Of a stretch of 13,998 bases of DNA, positions 1-9,006 are shown in pieces (position 1 is the stretch's first letter; the number at the start of each line of letters is the position of its first letter). The notes under the pieces were generated by a model. It had not been told where the DNA came from, searched no databases, and worked only from the letters and a program-made list of their open reading frames with translations. Position numbers and translations under genes: made by a program. The stretch comes from JBBRLA01 sp038231615 (GTDB lineage: Bacteria; Myxococcota_A; Polyangia; Palsa-1104; JAEUJZ01), in assembly GCA_038231615.1 (NCBI GenBank), contig JBBRLA010000157.1, positions 1-13,998 of the forward strand. Reading direction: 5' to 3'.

Positions 1-1
1 C

Positions 2-544
2 TCCCGCCGCGGCGACAACCGCCCCCCGGGCCCCAGCCGGGCCCCGGTCATCGAGGCCCGCAACTACATCGTCGTCGCAAAGCGCGTCCAGTACACCAAC
101 CCCATCGACCCCCCCCCGGTCGCCGGCGCCGTCGCCGTCGCCGTCGCCAGTGCCGAACCCACCCCGGGCTCGGCAGAGGGATCGGCCCTGGACAAGGACA
201 TTGACAAGGGCGTCCGCTGCAACGGATCCAACTGCGAGGTCGACAAGAGCCTCATCGACAAGGTCATGGCCAACACCACCGCCCTGGCCACCAGCGCCCG
301 CTTCGTCCCCTCCAGCAAGGACGGCAAACCCAACGGATTCAAGGTGTACGCCATCCGCCCGGGATCGGTCTTCGCCAAGCTCGGCATGCAGAACGCCGAT
401 CTGGTCAAGGCCATCAACGGCCTCGACATGTCGACCCCGGATCGGGCCTTCGAGGCGTATACCAAACTTAAGAGCGCCTCGCACCTGACGATGCTGCTAG
501 AGCGTCGCAACGAGACCATCACCCTCGACTACCAGATTCGGTGA
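2..544 (+). CDS. gspC: Type II secretion system protein GspC, C-terminal part (5' end outside window)
   Basis: The open frame runs in from the left edge, so the N-terminal cytoplasmic stub, membrane helix and probably part of the HR domain are missing. GspC is an inner-membrane protein whose periplasmic part binds the N0 domain of GspD. About 180 residues are visible. First comes a Pro/Ala-rich linker, including an AVAVAVA stretch coded by a (GTCGCC)3 repeat. A CX4C pair follows (codons at 218 and 233), then a segment starting EVDKSLIDKVM. A PDZ domain ends the protein, with PNGFKVYAIRPGSVFAKLGMQNADLVKAING read as its carboxylate-binding region and first strands (given here only as the region from about 328 to 423). 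The stop lies 9 bases before gspD. An internal ATG at 266 is not the start, because the frame stays open to the edge and upstream residues look like a periplasmic linker. Family assignment rests on the PDZ segment and on position before gspD. Confidence 0.9.
   Translation, partial: SRRGDNRPPGPSRAPVIEARNYIVVAKRVQYTNPIDPPPVAGAVAVAVASAEPTPGSAEGSALDKDIDKGVRCNGSNCEVDKSLIDKVMANTTALATSARFVPSSKDGKPNGFKVYAIRPGSVFAKLGMQNADLVKAINGLDMSTPDRAFEAYTKLKSASHLTMLLERRNETITLDYQIR
109..117 (+). repeat. C9 homopolymer inside gspC
   Basis: Nine consecutive cytosines code part of a Pro-Pro-Pro run in the GspC linker. Slippage by one base would shift the gspC frame ahead of its PDZ domain. A second tract of the same length lies in gspK. 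Confidence 0.7.
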
Positions 545-553
545 AAGACACCC

Positions 554-3190
554 ATGGACGGCTTGTTCAGTAAAACGTGCATTCTCGGGGCGCTCGGCGG
601 GCTGCTCCTGTGCTCTTTCCCCCAGACCGCACTCGGGCAGCTACCCGAGGAGGGCGACGAATCGGCTCCGGTCAACAAGCGCGGCCGCGGCGCTCGGGGC
701 CTGCGCCCGGTCATCTCCAGCGCTCCCAACATCATCATGGCGCCCCCTCCGGTCTTGCCCTCAGGCGGAGTGACGGCACCGGCACCGGCAGGCATCCCCC
801 CAGGCGGTACGCCCCTGTCGCCTTCGGCCCGGGACGACCTGCCCCTGCCCGGCGCCCTGCCTGGCGAGAAGGAGTTCACCGAATGCAAGCGCATCCCGGC
901 CAACAAGCGCTTCGTGGTCAATCTGAAGCCGGATAGCGAGCTTGCGGACCTGGTGGGCTGGATCAAGAACATCTCCTGCCGGCCCTTCATCATTCCGTCC
1001 AGCATCCGCCAGTCCAAGGTCACCATCGTGGTGCCCGAGGCGATCAACGCCAGCGAGGCGTACCGCATCTTCCTCTCGGCCCTGGAGTCCATGGGCCTGA
1101 CCGTGCAGCCGGACGGCAAGGTGCTGAAGCTCATCGAGTCCAACCGCGCCCGCGAGTCGTCCATCCCGGTCATCGGCCCCGGCGAGGAGCCCCCCTCGAC
1201 GGAGCAATTCGTCACCAAGATGCTCCGCCTGAGCCACGTCTACCCCGACGAGATCCTCACGGTGCTCAACCGCCTGAAGGGACGCGATGGGGACATCCAG
1301 CCGTATGCGGCGACCAATACCCTTATCATCACCGACCTGGCATCCAACATCAAGCGCATGGAGGCGGTGGTCCGGGCCCTGGACGTGCCCATGGGCGGCG
1401 AGAAGATCTGGCTGATCCGCCTGCGCAACGTGGCCGCCGGCGATGTCAGCACCATGCTCCAGCAGATCTTCGGCGTGGGCAAGGCCGCCCCCGCCGGGAG
1501 CCAGGCCCGCCGCGCGCCGGTGACCATGACCGCGCCCAACTCGGGCACGGACATCACCACCCCGGGTCTCGCTAATTCGCCGACCGGCAGCTCCGACAAC
1601 GGGGACCTGTCGATCAGCCAGATCGTCCCCGACGAGCGGACCAACTCCCTGATCGTGGTGGCGACCGAGCGGACCTACCAGCGGGTGCTGGCGCTGGTGA
1701 AGCGATTGGAGGCCCAGGGCGAGGGAATGGGCGGCGAACGGGTCCACGTCTATGGCCTGGCCAACGCCAGCGCCGAGGATTTGTCGGTGGTGCTGCAGGG
1801 CATCGGGGTCTCGGTCTCGGGTGGCGGCGCTCGGCGGGGCGGCACCCCCGGGCGGCCGGCAGGCGCCTCCCCGCCTCAGGGCGGCGGCAGCGCCGGCCTG
1901 TTCCAGGAGGAGGTCAAGGTCACCGCCGACAAGGCGACCAACTCCCTGGTCATCCTGGCCGGCGGCAAGGACTACCTGACGATCAAGGACGTCATCAAGC
2001 AGCTGGATCTTCCGCGCAAGCAGGTCTTCATCGAGGCCACGGTGATGGAGATCAGCCTGTCGAAGTCGCTGGACCTGGGCATCTCGTATCACGCCGGCTA
2101 CGACCTGGGGAACAACAACGGACTGGTCCTTGGGGGCTTGCACAACGGGACGCTGAACTCCCTGAACCCGCTGGGGGCGGCGGCACTCTCGGGCCTGGCC
2201 GCGGGGGTCGTCGGGCCGCTTTTTTCCAGCAGCTCGACCCTGGGCTCGCTGGGATCATCCATTCCCACCTTCGGCGCCCTGATCCAGGCGTTGCAGACCA
2301 ACAGCGACGTGAACGTCCTGCAGGTGCCGAGCATCCTGACCACCGACAACGAGAAGGCCACCATCCAGGTGGGCCAGAACCTGCCCTTCCCCAGCACCTC
2401 CTTCGCGGGCATTCCCACCGGGACGTCGGGCGGGGCTGCGGGCGGCCTGGGAATCGGCACCTCGGTGCAGCGGCAGGACGTGGCACTGAAGCTGGAGATC
2501 ACCCCCCACGTCAACAACTCGGACGTCGTCCGGCTGGAGATCGACAACGAGATCTCCGATGTGGCCTCGCCCAACTACAACGGCCTGGGGCCGGCCACCA
2601 ACAAGCGTACCCTGAAGACCACGGCGGTGGTCCGCGACCAGCAGCCGATCGTGCTGGGCGGCATCCTGCGCGACAAGATCTCCGAGACGGTCACCAAGAT
2701 TCCCCTTTTGGGGGACATCCCGATCCTGGGCTACCTGTTCAAGATCAAGAACAAGACCGTGGACAAGCAAATGCTGATGGTGGTGCTGACGCCGTATGTG
2801 ATCACCGAGCCGGGGGACCTGCGGCGGATCTTCGAGCGCAAGATGAAAGAGCGCCGCGAGTTCATCGAGACCTATTCGGCCTTCGCCAACGAGCGCGACT
2901 TCGACAAGGTGGTGGACTTCACCCGCAAGCGCGGGGCCCTGGAAGAGATCAACCGCACGGCGATCGAGGCGGAGAAGGAGGCCAACGAGCTGCACGCCGC
3001 GGAGGCCGGGCTGCGCCACGACGTGGAGGGCGGGCCGGTGGAACTGCCGGCGCAGCCCTTGCGTGGGGCCTCGTCTCCGACACCGCAGCCGGCATCGCCC
3101 AGCCTGGCCCCGGTCCCGAACCTGAGCCTGCCGCCGCCGCCGTCGTCGCCGTCGATCGTGGCGCCTTCGGGCGCCCCGCCGAACCGCTAG
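554..3190 (+). CDS. gspD: Type II secretion system secretin GspD
   Basis: GspD forms the multimeric outer-membrane channel for folded substrates. The 878-residue product has a Sec signal peptide (residues 1-29, probable cleavage after ALG). A Pro/Gly-rich region at about 30-106 precedes N0. The N domains follow: N0 about 118-195, N1 about 219-279, N2 about 283-385 with a Gly/Ser/Thr-rich insertion, and N3 about 395-490 with a GGGARRGG-type loop. The secretin core spans about 491-752, with VPSILTTDNEKATIQVGQN (591-609), a Gly/Ala-rich gate segment, IVLGGILRD (699-707) and KIPLLGDIPILGYLF (715-729). A charged, probably helical C-terminal segment (about 753-825) and a Pro/Ser tail (about 835-878) follow. 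It is longer than the usual 650-750 residues because of both low-complexity ends. The ATG at 554 is 9 bases after the gspC stop and gives the signal peptide directly; the ribosome site is weak, suggesting coupling to gspC. No pilotin gene is visible. Confidence 0.97.
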   Translation: MDGLFSKTCILGALGGLLLCSFPQTALGQLPEEGDESAPVNKRGRGARGLRPVISSAPNIIMAPPPVLPSGGVTAPAPAGIPPGGTPLSPSARDDLPLPGALPGEKEFTECKRIPANKRFVVNLKPDSELADLVGWIKNISCRPFIIPSSIRQSKVTIVVPEAINASEAYRIFLSALESMGLTVQPDGKVLKLIESNRARESSIPVIGPGEEPPSTEQFVTKMLRLSHVYPDEILTVLNRLKGRDGDIQPYAATNTLIITDLASNIKRMEAVVRALDVPMGGEKIWLIRLRNVAAGDVSTMLQQIFGVGKAAPAGSQARRAPVTMTAPNSGTDITTPGLANSPTGSSDNGDLSISQIVPDERTNSLIVVATERTYQRVLALVKRLEAQGEGMGGERVHVYGLANASAEDLSVVLQGIGVSVSGGGARRGGTPGRPAGASPPQGGGSAGLFQEEVKVTADKATNSLVILAGGKDYLTIKDVIKQLDLPRKQVFIEATVMEISLSKSLDLGISYHAGYDLGNNNGLVLGGLHNGTLNSLNPLGAAALSGLAAGVVGPLFSSSSTLGSLGSSIPTFGALIQALQTNSDVNVLQVPSILTTDNEKATIQVGQNLPFPSTSFAGIPTGTSGGAAGGLGIGTSVQRQDVALKLEITPHVNNSDVVRLEIDNEISDVASPNYNGLGPATNKRTLKTTAVVRDQQPIVLGGILRDKISETVTKIPLLGDIPILGYLFKIKNKTVDKQMLMVVLTPYVITEPGDLRRIFERKMKERREFIETYSAFANERDFDKVVDFTRKRGALEEINRTAIEAEKEANELHAAEAGLRHDVEGGPVELPAQPLRGASSPTPQPASPSLAPVPNLSLPPPPSSPSIVAPSGAPPNR

Positions 3191-3199
3191 AGGGACCCG

Positions 3200-5073
<1,874 letters not shown>

Positions 5074-5074
<1 letters not shown>

Positions 5075-6360
5075 TGCCAGTCTTTCAGTACAAGGGCTTT
5101 GACCAGAAGGGGAAGCCGGCGGCGGGCATCAAGGACGCCGACAACGTTCGCGCCCTGCGACAGAACCTGAAGCGGGAGGGCATCCTGCTCACCGAGGTGA
5201 AGCAGAGCCAGGCCAACCTGAAGACCGGGGAGATGGCACAGGGCGACCCGGCAAGCTTCGGCGGGGGCGGCCTGCTCCATGCGATCTCGCCGCTGCGCCT
5301 GGTCCGCTGGATGGAAGCGCGCGGCGATGCCGGCAAGCCGCTCATGGCGATTCTGACCCGGCAACTGGGCACGCTGCTGCGCGCCGGGGTGCAGCTTTCC
5401 GAATCGCTGACCGCCCTCATCGACCAGGCGGAGCGGCCGGGGCTCAAGCGGGTGCTCTCGGACGTCAAGACCCAGGTCAACGAGGGCATGCCGCTTTCGC
5501 AGGCGATGGGACGTCACCCGCGCTTCTTCGAGGACCTGTACATCAACATGATCTCTGCGGGAGAGGCTTCGGGGAACCTGGACGCGGTGCTCTTCCGCCT
5601 GGCGGACTTCATGGATGCGCAGAACCGGCTGCGCAACAAGGTCGTCTCGGCGCTTTTCTACCCGGCGATGATGACCTTCATCGGCGGCGCCATCATGGCG
5701 CTCCTGATGACCACGGTGGTGCCCAAGATCACCTCGATGTACGACGACACAGGCAAGGCCCTGCCGCTTTTGACCCAGGTGGTGATCTTCATCAGCAAGG
5801 CGCTTTCGGACTACTGGTGGGCGCTGATCGCGGCGGGCGTGGTGAGCAGCTTCTGGTTCCGCCGCTGGCAGCGAACGGACAAGGGGCGCAACCGCTGGGA
5901 CCGGTTGGTTCTGGCGCTGCCGGTGTTCGGCCCGCTGGCCCGCATGGTGGCGGTCAGCCGTTTTGCCAAGACCCTGTCGACCATGCTGTCCTCCGGGGTG
6001 CCGCTCTTGCGGGCCATGGAGATCGTCAAAAACGTGCTGGGCAACACCGTGCTGACCAAGGTGGTCGAGGAGGCCCGCGAGTCCATCCGGGAGGGCGAGT
6101 CGATCGCCCAGCCGCTGAAGAGGTCGGGACAGTTCCCCTCGATCGTGTGCCACATGATCGCGGTGGGCGAGCGCACCGGGCAGCTCGAGGGCATGCTGGA
6201 GAACGTGGCCACGGCCTACGACATCGAGGTGGACATGAAGATCGCCCGGCTGACGACGCTGCTGGAGCCGGTGATGATCCTGGTGATGGGCGGCTCGGTG
6301 GCCTCGGTGGTGTTCGCGATCATGATCCCGATCTTGCAGATGAGCGACTTTGTTCAATGA
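5074..6360 (+). CDS. gspF: Type II secretion system inner-membrane platform protein GspF
   Basis: GspF is the polytopic inner-membrane core of the assembly platform, acted on by GspE. The 428-residue product starts with the characteristic PVFQYKGFD segment and carries two T2SSF repeats. The first is around 92-215 (QLGTLLRAGVQLSESL, with GEASGNLD at 163-170). The second is around 296-418 (AKTLSTMLSSGVPLLRAM, with GERTGQLEGML at 365-375). Membrane helices are visible at about 194-217, 244-262 and 397-420. Length matches the family norm of about 400. The start is a GTG at 5074 that shares one base with the gspE stop (TAGTG); GGAGGA at 5059-5064 is a good ribosome site 9 bases upstream, so translation is probably coupled to gspE. 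No ATG near the N-terminus gives the conserved PVFQYKG start. Confidence 0.96.
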
Positions 6361-6366
6361 ACCGCG

Positions 6367-6379
6367 GCGCCCGTGGCGC
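6367..6379 (+). other. Small inverted repeat between gspF and gspG
   Basis: GCGCC and GGCGC flank a 3-base loop in the 43-base gspF-gspG gap, just after the gspF stop. There is no T run, so it is not a rho-independent terminator. It could be an mRNA stability or processing element separating the platform genes from the pseudopilin genes, but the stem is only 5 bp and chance is possible in such GC-rich DNA. Confidence 0.3.
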
Positions 6380-6391
6380 TTGGCGATAAAT

Positions 6392-6398
6392 GAGGAGG
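6392..6398 (+). promoter_or_regulatory. Strong ribosome binding site of gspG
   Basis: GAGGAGG sits five bases before the ATG at 6404 and is the best Shine-Dalgarno match in the operon. It decides the gspG start over an in-frame TTG at 6350 inside gspF. A strong site fits the high demand for the major pseudopilin. Confidence 0.75.
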
Positions 6399-6403
6399 CT
6401 TCG

Positions 6404-6850
6404 ATGCCGATGAGCGACCGCATCCACCGTATCTATCGAATTCAGCGCCGACCCCACCCAGGCCGGAAGGGCATGACCCTGGTCGAGATCATGATTGTGT
6501 TGGCCATCCTGAGCCTGATCATGACCGCGGTGGGGTTTGGCGGGTTCAACGCGCTGAACCAGGCCAAGCACAAGCAGACCCGCCTGGTGATGCGCCAGGT
6601 CCAGAGTGCCCTGGTGCGCTGGCAGGCCGACGCCAGCGAGAACTGCCCCGGCGCGCTGACCGAGCTGGTGACGAAGAAGTACATGGACAAGGAGCCCAAG
6701 GACGGCTGGGGCCATCCCTTCGTCTTCAAGTGCCCCGGCGATCATGACAGCGACGTCGACCTGGTCAGCATGGGCAAGGACGGCAAGGAAGGGACCGAGG
6801 ACGACATCAAGTCGTGGGAAGAAGAGAAGACCGGAGACAAGAAGCCGTGA
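6404..6850 (+). CDS. gspG: Type II secretion system major pseudopilin GspG
   Basis: GspG is the main subunit of the periplasmic pseudopilus. The 148-residue precursor has a 23-residue basic leader ending RKG, then the type IV prepilin helix MTLVEIMIVLAILSLIMTAVG with Glu at mature position 5. GspO would cleave after Gly23. The mature N-terminal residue is Met, not the usual Phe. The C-terminal half has the GspG signature: EPKDGWGHPFVF, then DVDLVSMGKDGKEGTEDDIKSW, whose Asp residues match the calcium-binding loop of GspG. Cys81 and Cys110 could form a disulfide across this domain. The ATG at 6404 is chosen for its GAGGAGG ribosome site; an in-frame TTG upstream would add 18 residues inside gspF without a site. 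The 3' end overlaps gspH (GTGA). Confidence 0.95.
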   Translation: MPMSDRIHRIYRIQRRPHPGRKGMTLVEIMIVLAILSLIMTAVGFGGFNALNQAKHKQTRLVMRQVQSALVRWQADASENCPGALTELVTKKYMDKEPKDGWGHPFVFKCPGDHDSDVDLVSMGKDGKEGTEDDIKSWEEEKTGDKKP

Positions 6851-7563
6851 AGCGCCCGGCCCACATGGGGATGACCTTGATCGAGATCATGATCGCCCTG
6901 GCGATCGTGGGGCTCTTGCTGGGCGGCGCCATCATGGGCTTCCGCTCGGTGGTGAAGAGCGAGTTGCGGGGCACCGCGGGGCGCCTGGCGGCGGCCATCC
7001 GCTACAGCTACGATCGGGCCATCACCACCGGTGCCTACTACCGGCTGCATTTCGACCTGGACGAGCACACCTACAAGCTGGAGCGATCCGACACCCGGGT
7101 GCTGCTGGGCCGGGAAAAAGAGCACGCCGGCCGCGATGGCAAGGGCCTGGACCAGGACAAGGAGGCGGCACAGCGCGAGGCAGAGGAGAAGCAGCGCTAC
7201 GGGACCACGCAGGGCCTGCCGCCGGAACTTCTGCCGCCCCCATCGCCCAGGCGCCCCAAGTTCGAGTCGTTCAAGGACACCACCTTGCCCGAGGTGAAGA
7301 TGAAGAGGGTCCACGTCCTTTCCCTCTTCACGCCTCGGCAGAGTGAGCCCTACACGGGCGGCCATGCCTACCTTCACTTCTTTCCCGACGGCCACACCGA
7401 GCGGGCGGTGATCCACCTGGGCACCGACCCCGCCGACAGCGATCAGTACTCGCTGATCGTCCACGCCCTGACCGGCCGGGTCGAGATCAAGGCCGAGCGG
7501 ATCGATCCCCCCAGCGACTTCGACGCCGTGGACGACGCCGGGAACGTGAAAGTCGAACGATGA
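6847..7563 (+). CDS. gspH: Type II secretion system minor pseudopilin GspH
   Basis: GspH is a minor pseudopilin thought to link the tip complex to the GspG shaft. The 238-residue precursor has a very short leader (MKRPAHMG), then the prepilin helix MTLIEIMIALAIVGLLLGGA with Glu at mature position 5; the mature N-terminus is Met. A charged, probably helical, insertion rich in Lys/Glu/Gln at about 88-120 and a Pro-rich stretch near 124-137 make it longer than the usual 150-190 residues. The C-terminal part has HFFPDGHTERAVIHLG (177-192) and HALTGRVEI (206-214), matching the conserved end of GspH. The start is a GTG at 6847 overlapping the gspG stop (GTGA), with GGAGA at 6833-6837. A longer in-frame ATG at 6814 lies well inside gspG and was not chosen. 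The end overlaps gspI (ATGA). Confidence 0.9.
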   Translation: MKRPAHMGMTLIEIMIALAIVGLLLGGAIMGFRSVVKSELRGTAGRLAAAIRYSYDRAITTGAYYRLHFDLDEHTYKLERSDTRVLLGREKEHAGRDGKGLDQDKEAAQREAEEKQRYGTTQGLPPELLPPPSPRRPKFESFKDTTLPEVKMKRVHVLSLFTPRQSEPYTGGHAYLHFFPDGHTERAVIHLGTDPADSDQYSLIVHALTGRVEIKAERIDPPSDFDAVDDAGNVKVER

Positions 7564-8300
7564 CTGCTAAGCGCGAAGCGCCGCGGTTATGGATCGCGAA
7601 GCGCGCAGCGCCGCGGTTATGGATCGCGAAGCGCGCAGCGCCGCGGTTATGGACTGCGAAGCGCGCAGCGCCGCGGTTATGGACTGCGAAGCGCGCAGCG
7701 CCGCGGTTATGGTCCGCAAGAGGGCGCCGGGGATTCACCCTGCTGGAGGTGATGATCGCCATCGCCATCCTGGCAGGGGCCCTGACCACCCTGACGGTGG
7801 CGGTGAGCCACAGCGTGCAGGCGGCCTACCACGCGCGGATGATGTCGACGGCGACCTACCTGTGCCGGCATCAGATCGTCGAGCTGGAGGAAAAGTTCAT
7901 CGTCGATGGGTTCACCGATGACGCGCTGACCGTGCAGGAGAAGGGCGACTTCGAGGATGCGGCGTTCAAGCGGTTCCACTGGACCCACACCATCGACAAA
8001 ATCACCCTGCCGACGGTCGATGAGATCCAGTCGGCGGCGACCAAGGCGCTGCAGGACAAGCAGCAGATCGCCAGCCAGGCCCAAAGTTCGCTGGGTGGGG
8101 GTGGGACCGGATCGTCGGGTAGCTCCTCTGGGGTGGGGCCCCAGGCGATGCAGGGCCTCCTGGGTCCGGTCAAGGAGATGCTGGAGCAAGGCATTCGCCG
8201 GGTCACCGTGCGCGTGGTCTGGGACGAGCCCGGCCGCAAGGACCAACAGGTCGAGGTGGTGACCTTTTACACCGACATGCGTCGGATCCCGGTGTTCTAG
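7560..8300 (+). CDS. gspI: Type II secretion system minor pseudopilin GspI with a repeat-expanded leader
   Basis: GspI is a minor pseudopilin that nucleates the tip complex with GspJ and GspK. The 246-residue precursor has a prepilin signal GRRG|FTLLEVMIAIAILAGALTTL, with cleavage expected after Gly58 and Glu at mature position 5. The leader is about 58 residues rather than the usual handful, because five 10-residue units (consensus AKRAAPRLW plus Ile or Thr) fill residues 2-51. The soluble domain includes the TYLCRHQIVELEEK segment, a Gly/Ser linker at about 177-193 and a final strand RVTVRVVWDEP. At about 188 mature residues it exceeds the usual 110-130. The start at 7560 is forced: ATG overlaps the gspH stop (ATGA) and no ATG, GTG or TTG occurs in frame between the repeats and the cleavage site. 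The stop lies 3 bases before gspJ. Confidence 0.92.
   Translation: MTAKREAPRLWIAKRAAPRLWIAKRAAPRLWTAKRAAPRLWTAKRAAPRLWSARGRRGFTLLEVMIAIAILAGALTTLTVAVSHSVQAAYHARMMSTATYLCRHQIVELEEKFIVDGFTDDALTVQEKGDFEDAAFKRFHWTHTIDKITLPTVDEIQSAATKALQDKQQIASQAQSSLGGGGTGSSGSSSGVGPQAMQGLLGPVKEMLEQGIRRVTVRVVWDEPGRKDQQVEVVTFYTDMRRIPVF
7563..7712 (+). repeat. Five-copy 30-bp in-frame tandem repeat in the gspI leader
   Basis: Five directly adjacent 30-bp units start at 7563, 7593, 7623, 7653 and 7683. Each codes one 10-residue unit ending in APRLW. Units 2 and 3 are identical, units 4 and 5 are identical, and units 2-3 differ from 4-5 only in the first codon (ATC versus ACT). Unit 1 differs from unit 4 at two bases (GCT for GCG, GAA for GCA). 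Each unit holds the palindrome CCGCGG and a TTA Leu codon. The length is a multiple of three, so copy changes keep frame. No other copy was seen in this window. Confidence 0.97.
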
Positions 8301-8303
8301 GCC

Positions 8304-8996
8304 ATGCGCGCCCGCGGCTTCACCCTCATCGAGATCATGATCGCCATCGCCATCGTCGCGACGATCACGGTCCTGACCTGGGGCTCGTTCAATCAGACCT
8401 TCAAGACCAAGCGCACGGTGGAGGCGCGCATGAGCCGCTACCGATCGGCGCGCATCGCCATGGACCGGCTGGTGCGCGACCTCTCCATGGCCTACCTGAG
8501 TGCCAACAACGTCCCGGGCACCGAACAGACCCCGCGCACCTTCTTCGACGGCCAGCGCAAGAACGACGTGGACGAGCTGCGCTTCTCGTACTTCGGGCAT
8601 CAGCGCCTTTATGCCGATGCCCGGGAGGCGGACACGGCGGTGGTGGGCTACTTCGGCCTGCGCGACAGGGAGAACGCCCGGCGGCTGAACCTGATGCGTC
8701 GCGAGACCCGCCGGCTCCAGGCCGACCGCTTCGAGAACCTGGCCGGCGAGACGGACCTGCTTTGCGAGGACGTGGTGCGGCTGGAGGTGTCCTACTGGCA
8801 CCCCGACCGCAAGGAATGGCTGGAGACCTGGCGGACCACCCAGGCGGACGGCTTCCCCGGCAGGCTGCCGAGCAAGGTCAAGATCCGCCTGATCATACAC
8901 GATGAAGAGGAGAAGGAAGTCACCTTCCTTACCGAGGCGCGCATCGCCATGTTCGAACTTCTGGACACCGGACTTCAGCAGCCGCAGAACCGATGA
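8304..8996 (+). CDS. gspJ: Type II secretion system minor pseudopilin GspJ
   Basis: GspJ is a minor pseudopilin of the tip complex with GspI and GspK. The 230-residue precursor has a five-residue leader MRARG, then FTLIEIMIAIAIVATITVLTW with Glu at mature position 5. The following helix continues RMSRYRSARIAMDRLVRDLSMAY, typical of GspJ. Later segments such as ELRFSYFGHQRLY and DVVRLEVSYWHPDRKEWLETW correspond to the beta-rich C-terminal domain; the LEVSYWHPDRKEW element matches GspJ well. Length is within the family range of about 200-230. The ATG at 8304 is three bases after the gspI stop with only a weak ribosome site, so reinitiation from gspI is likely. Its stop is 10 bases before gspK. 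Confidence 0.92.
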   Translation: MRARGFTLIEIMIAIAIVATITVLTWGSFNQTFKTKRTVEARMSRYRSARIAMDRLVRDLSMAYLSANNVPGTEQTPRTFFDGQRKNDVDELRFSYFGHQRLYADAREADTAVVGYFGLRDRENARRLNLMRRETRRLQADRFENLAGETDLLCEDVVRLEVSYWHPDRKEWLETWRTTQADGFPGRLPSKVKIRLIIHDEEEKEVTFLTEARIAMFELLDTGLQQPQNR

Positions 8997-9006
8997 GGGC
9001 CTTTCG

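Noticed and set aside
602..616. Lipobox at Cys20 of GspD (LLLC)
   Set aside because: Leu at the residue before Cys does not fit a lipobox (Gly, Ala or Ser expected); a signal peptidase I site after ALG is more plausible.
6350..6403. Longer GspG starting at TTG 6350
   Set aside because: It would start inside gspF without a ribosome site, whereas ATG 6404 has GAGGAGG five bases upstream.
6814..6846. Longer GspH starting at ATG 6814
   Set aside because: It lies inside gspG; the GTG at 6847 gives the usual overlap and a short leader.
7563..7712. CRISPR array
   Set aside because: The units are directly adjacent with no spacers, lie inside a coding frame, and no cas gene is present.
7487..7789. 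Alternative-frame repeat proteins across the gspI minisatellite (EARSAAVMDR on plus, HNRGAARFA on minus)
   Set aside because: They arise only because the 30-bp unit is stop-free in most frames; the gspI frame has the ATGA overlap and runs straight into a prepilin signal.
8902..9006. Longer GspK starting at ATG 8902
   Set aside because: It would overlap gspJ by about 95 bases and add a residue stretch unlike a prepilin leader; ATG 9007 has a GAGGG site.
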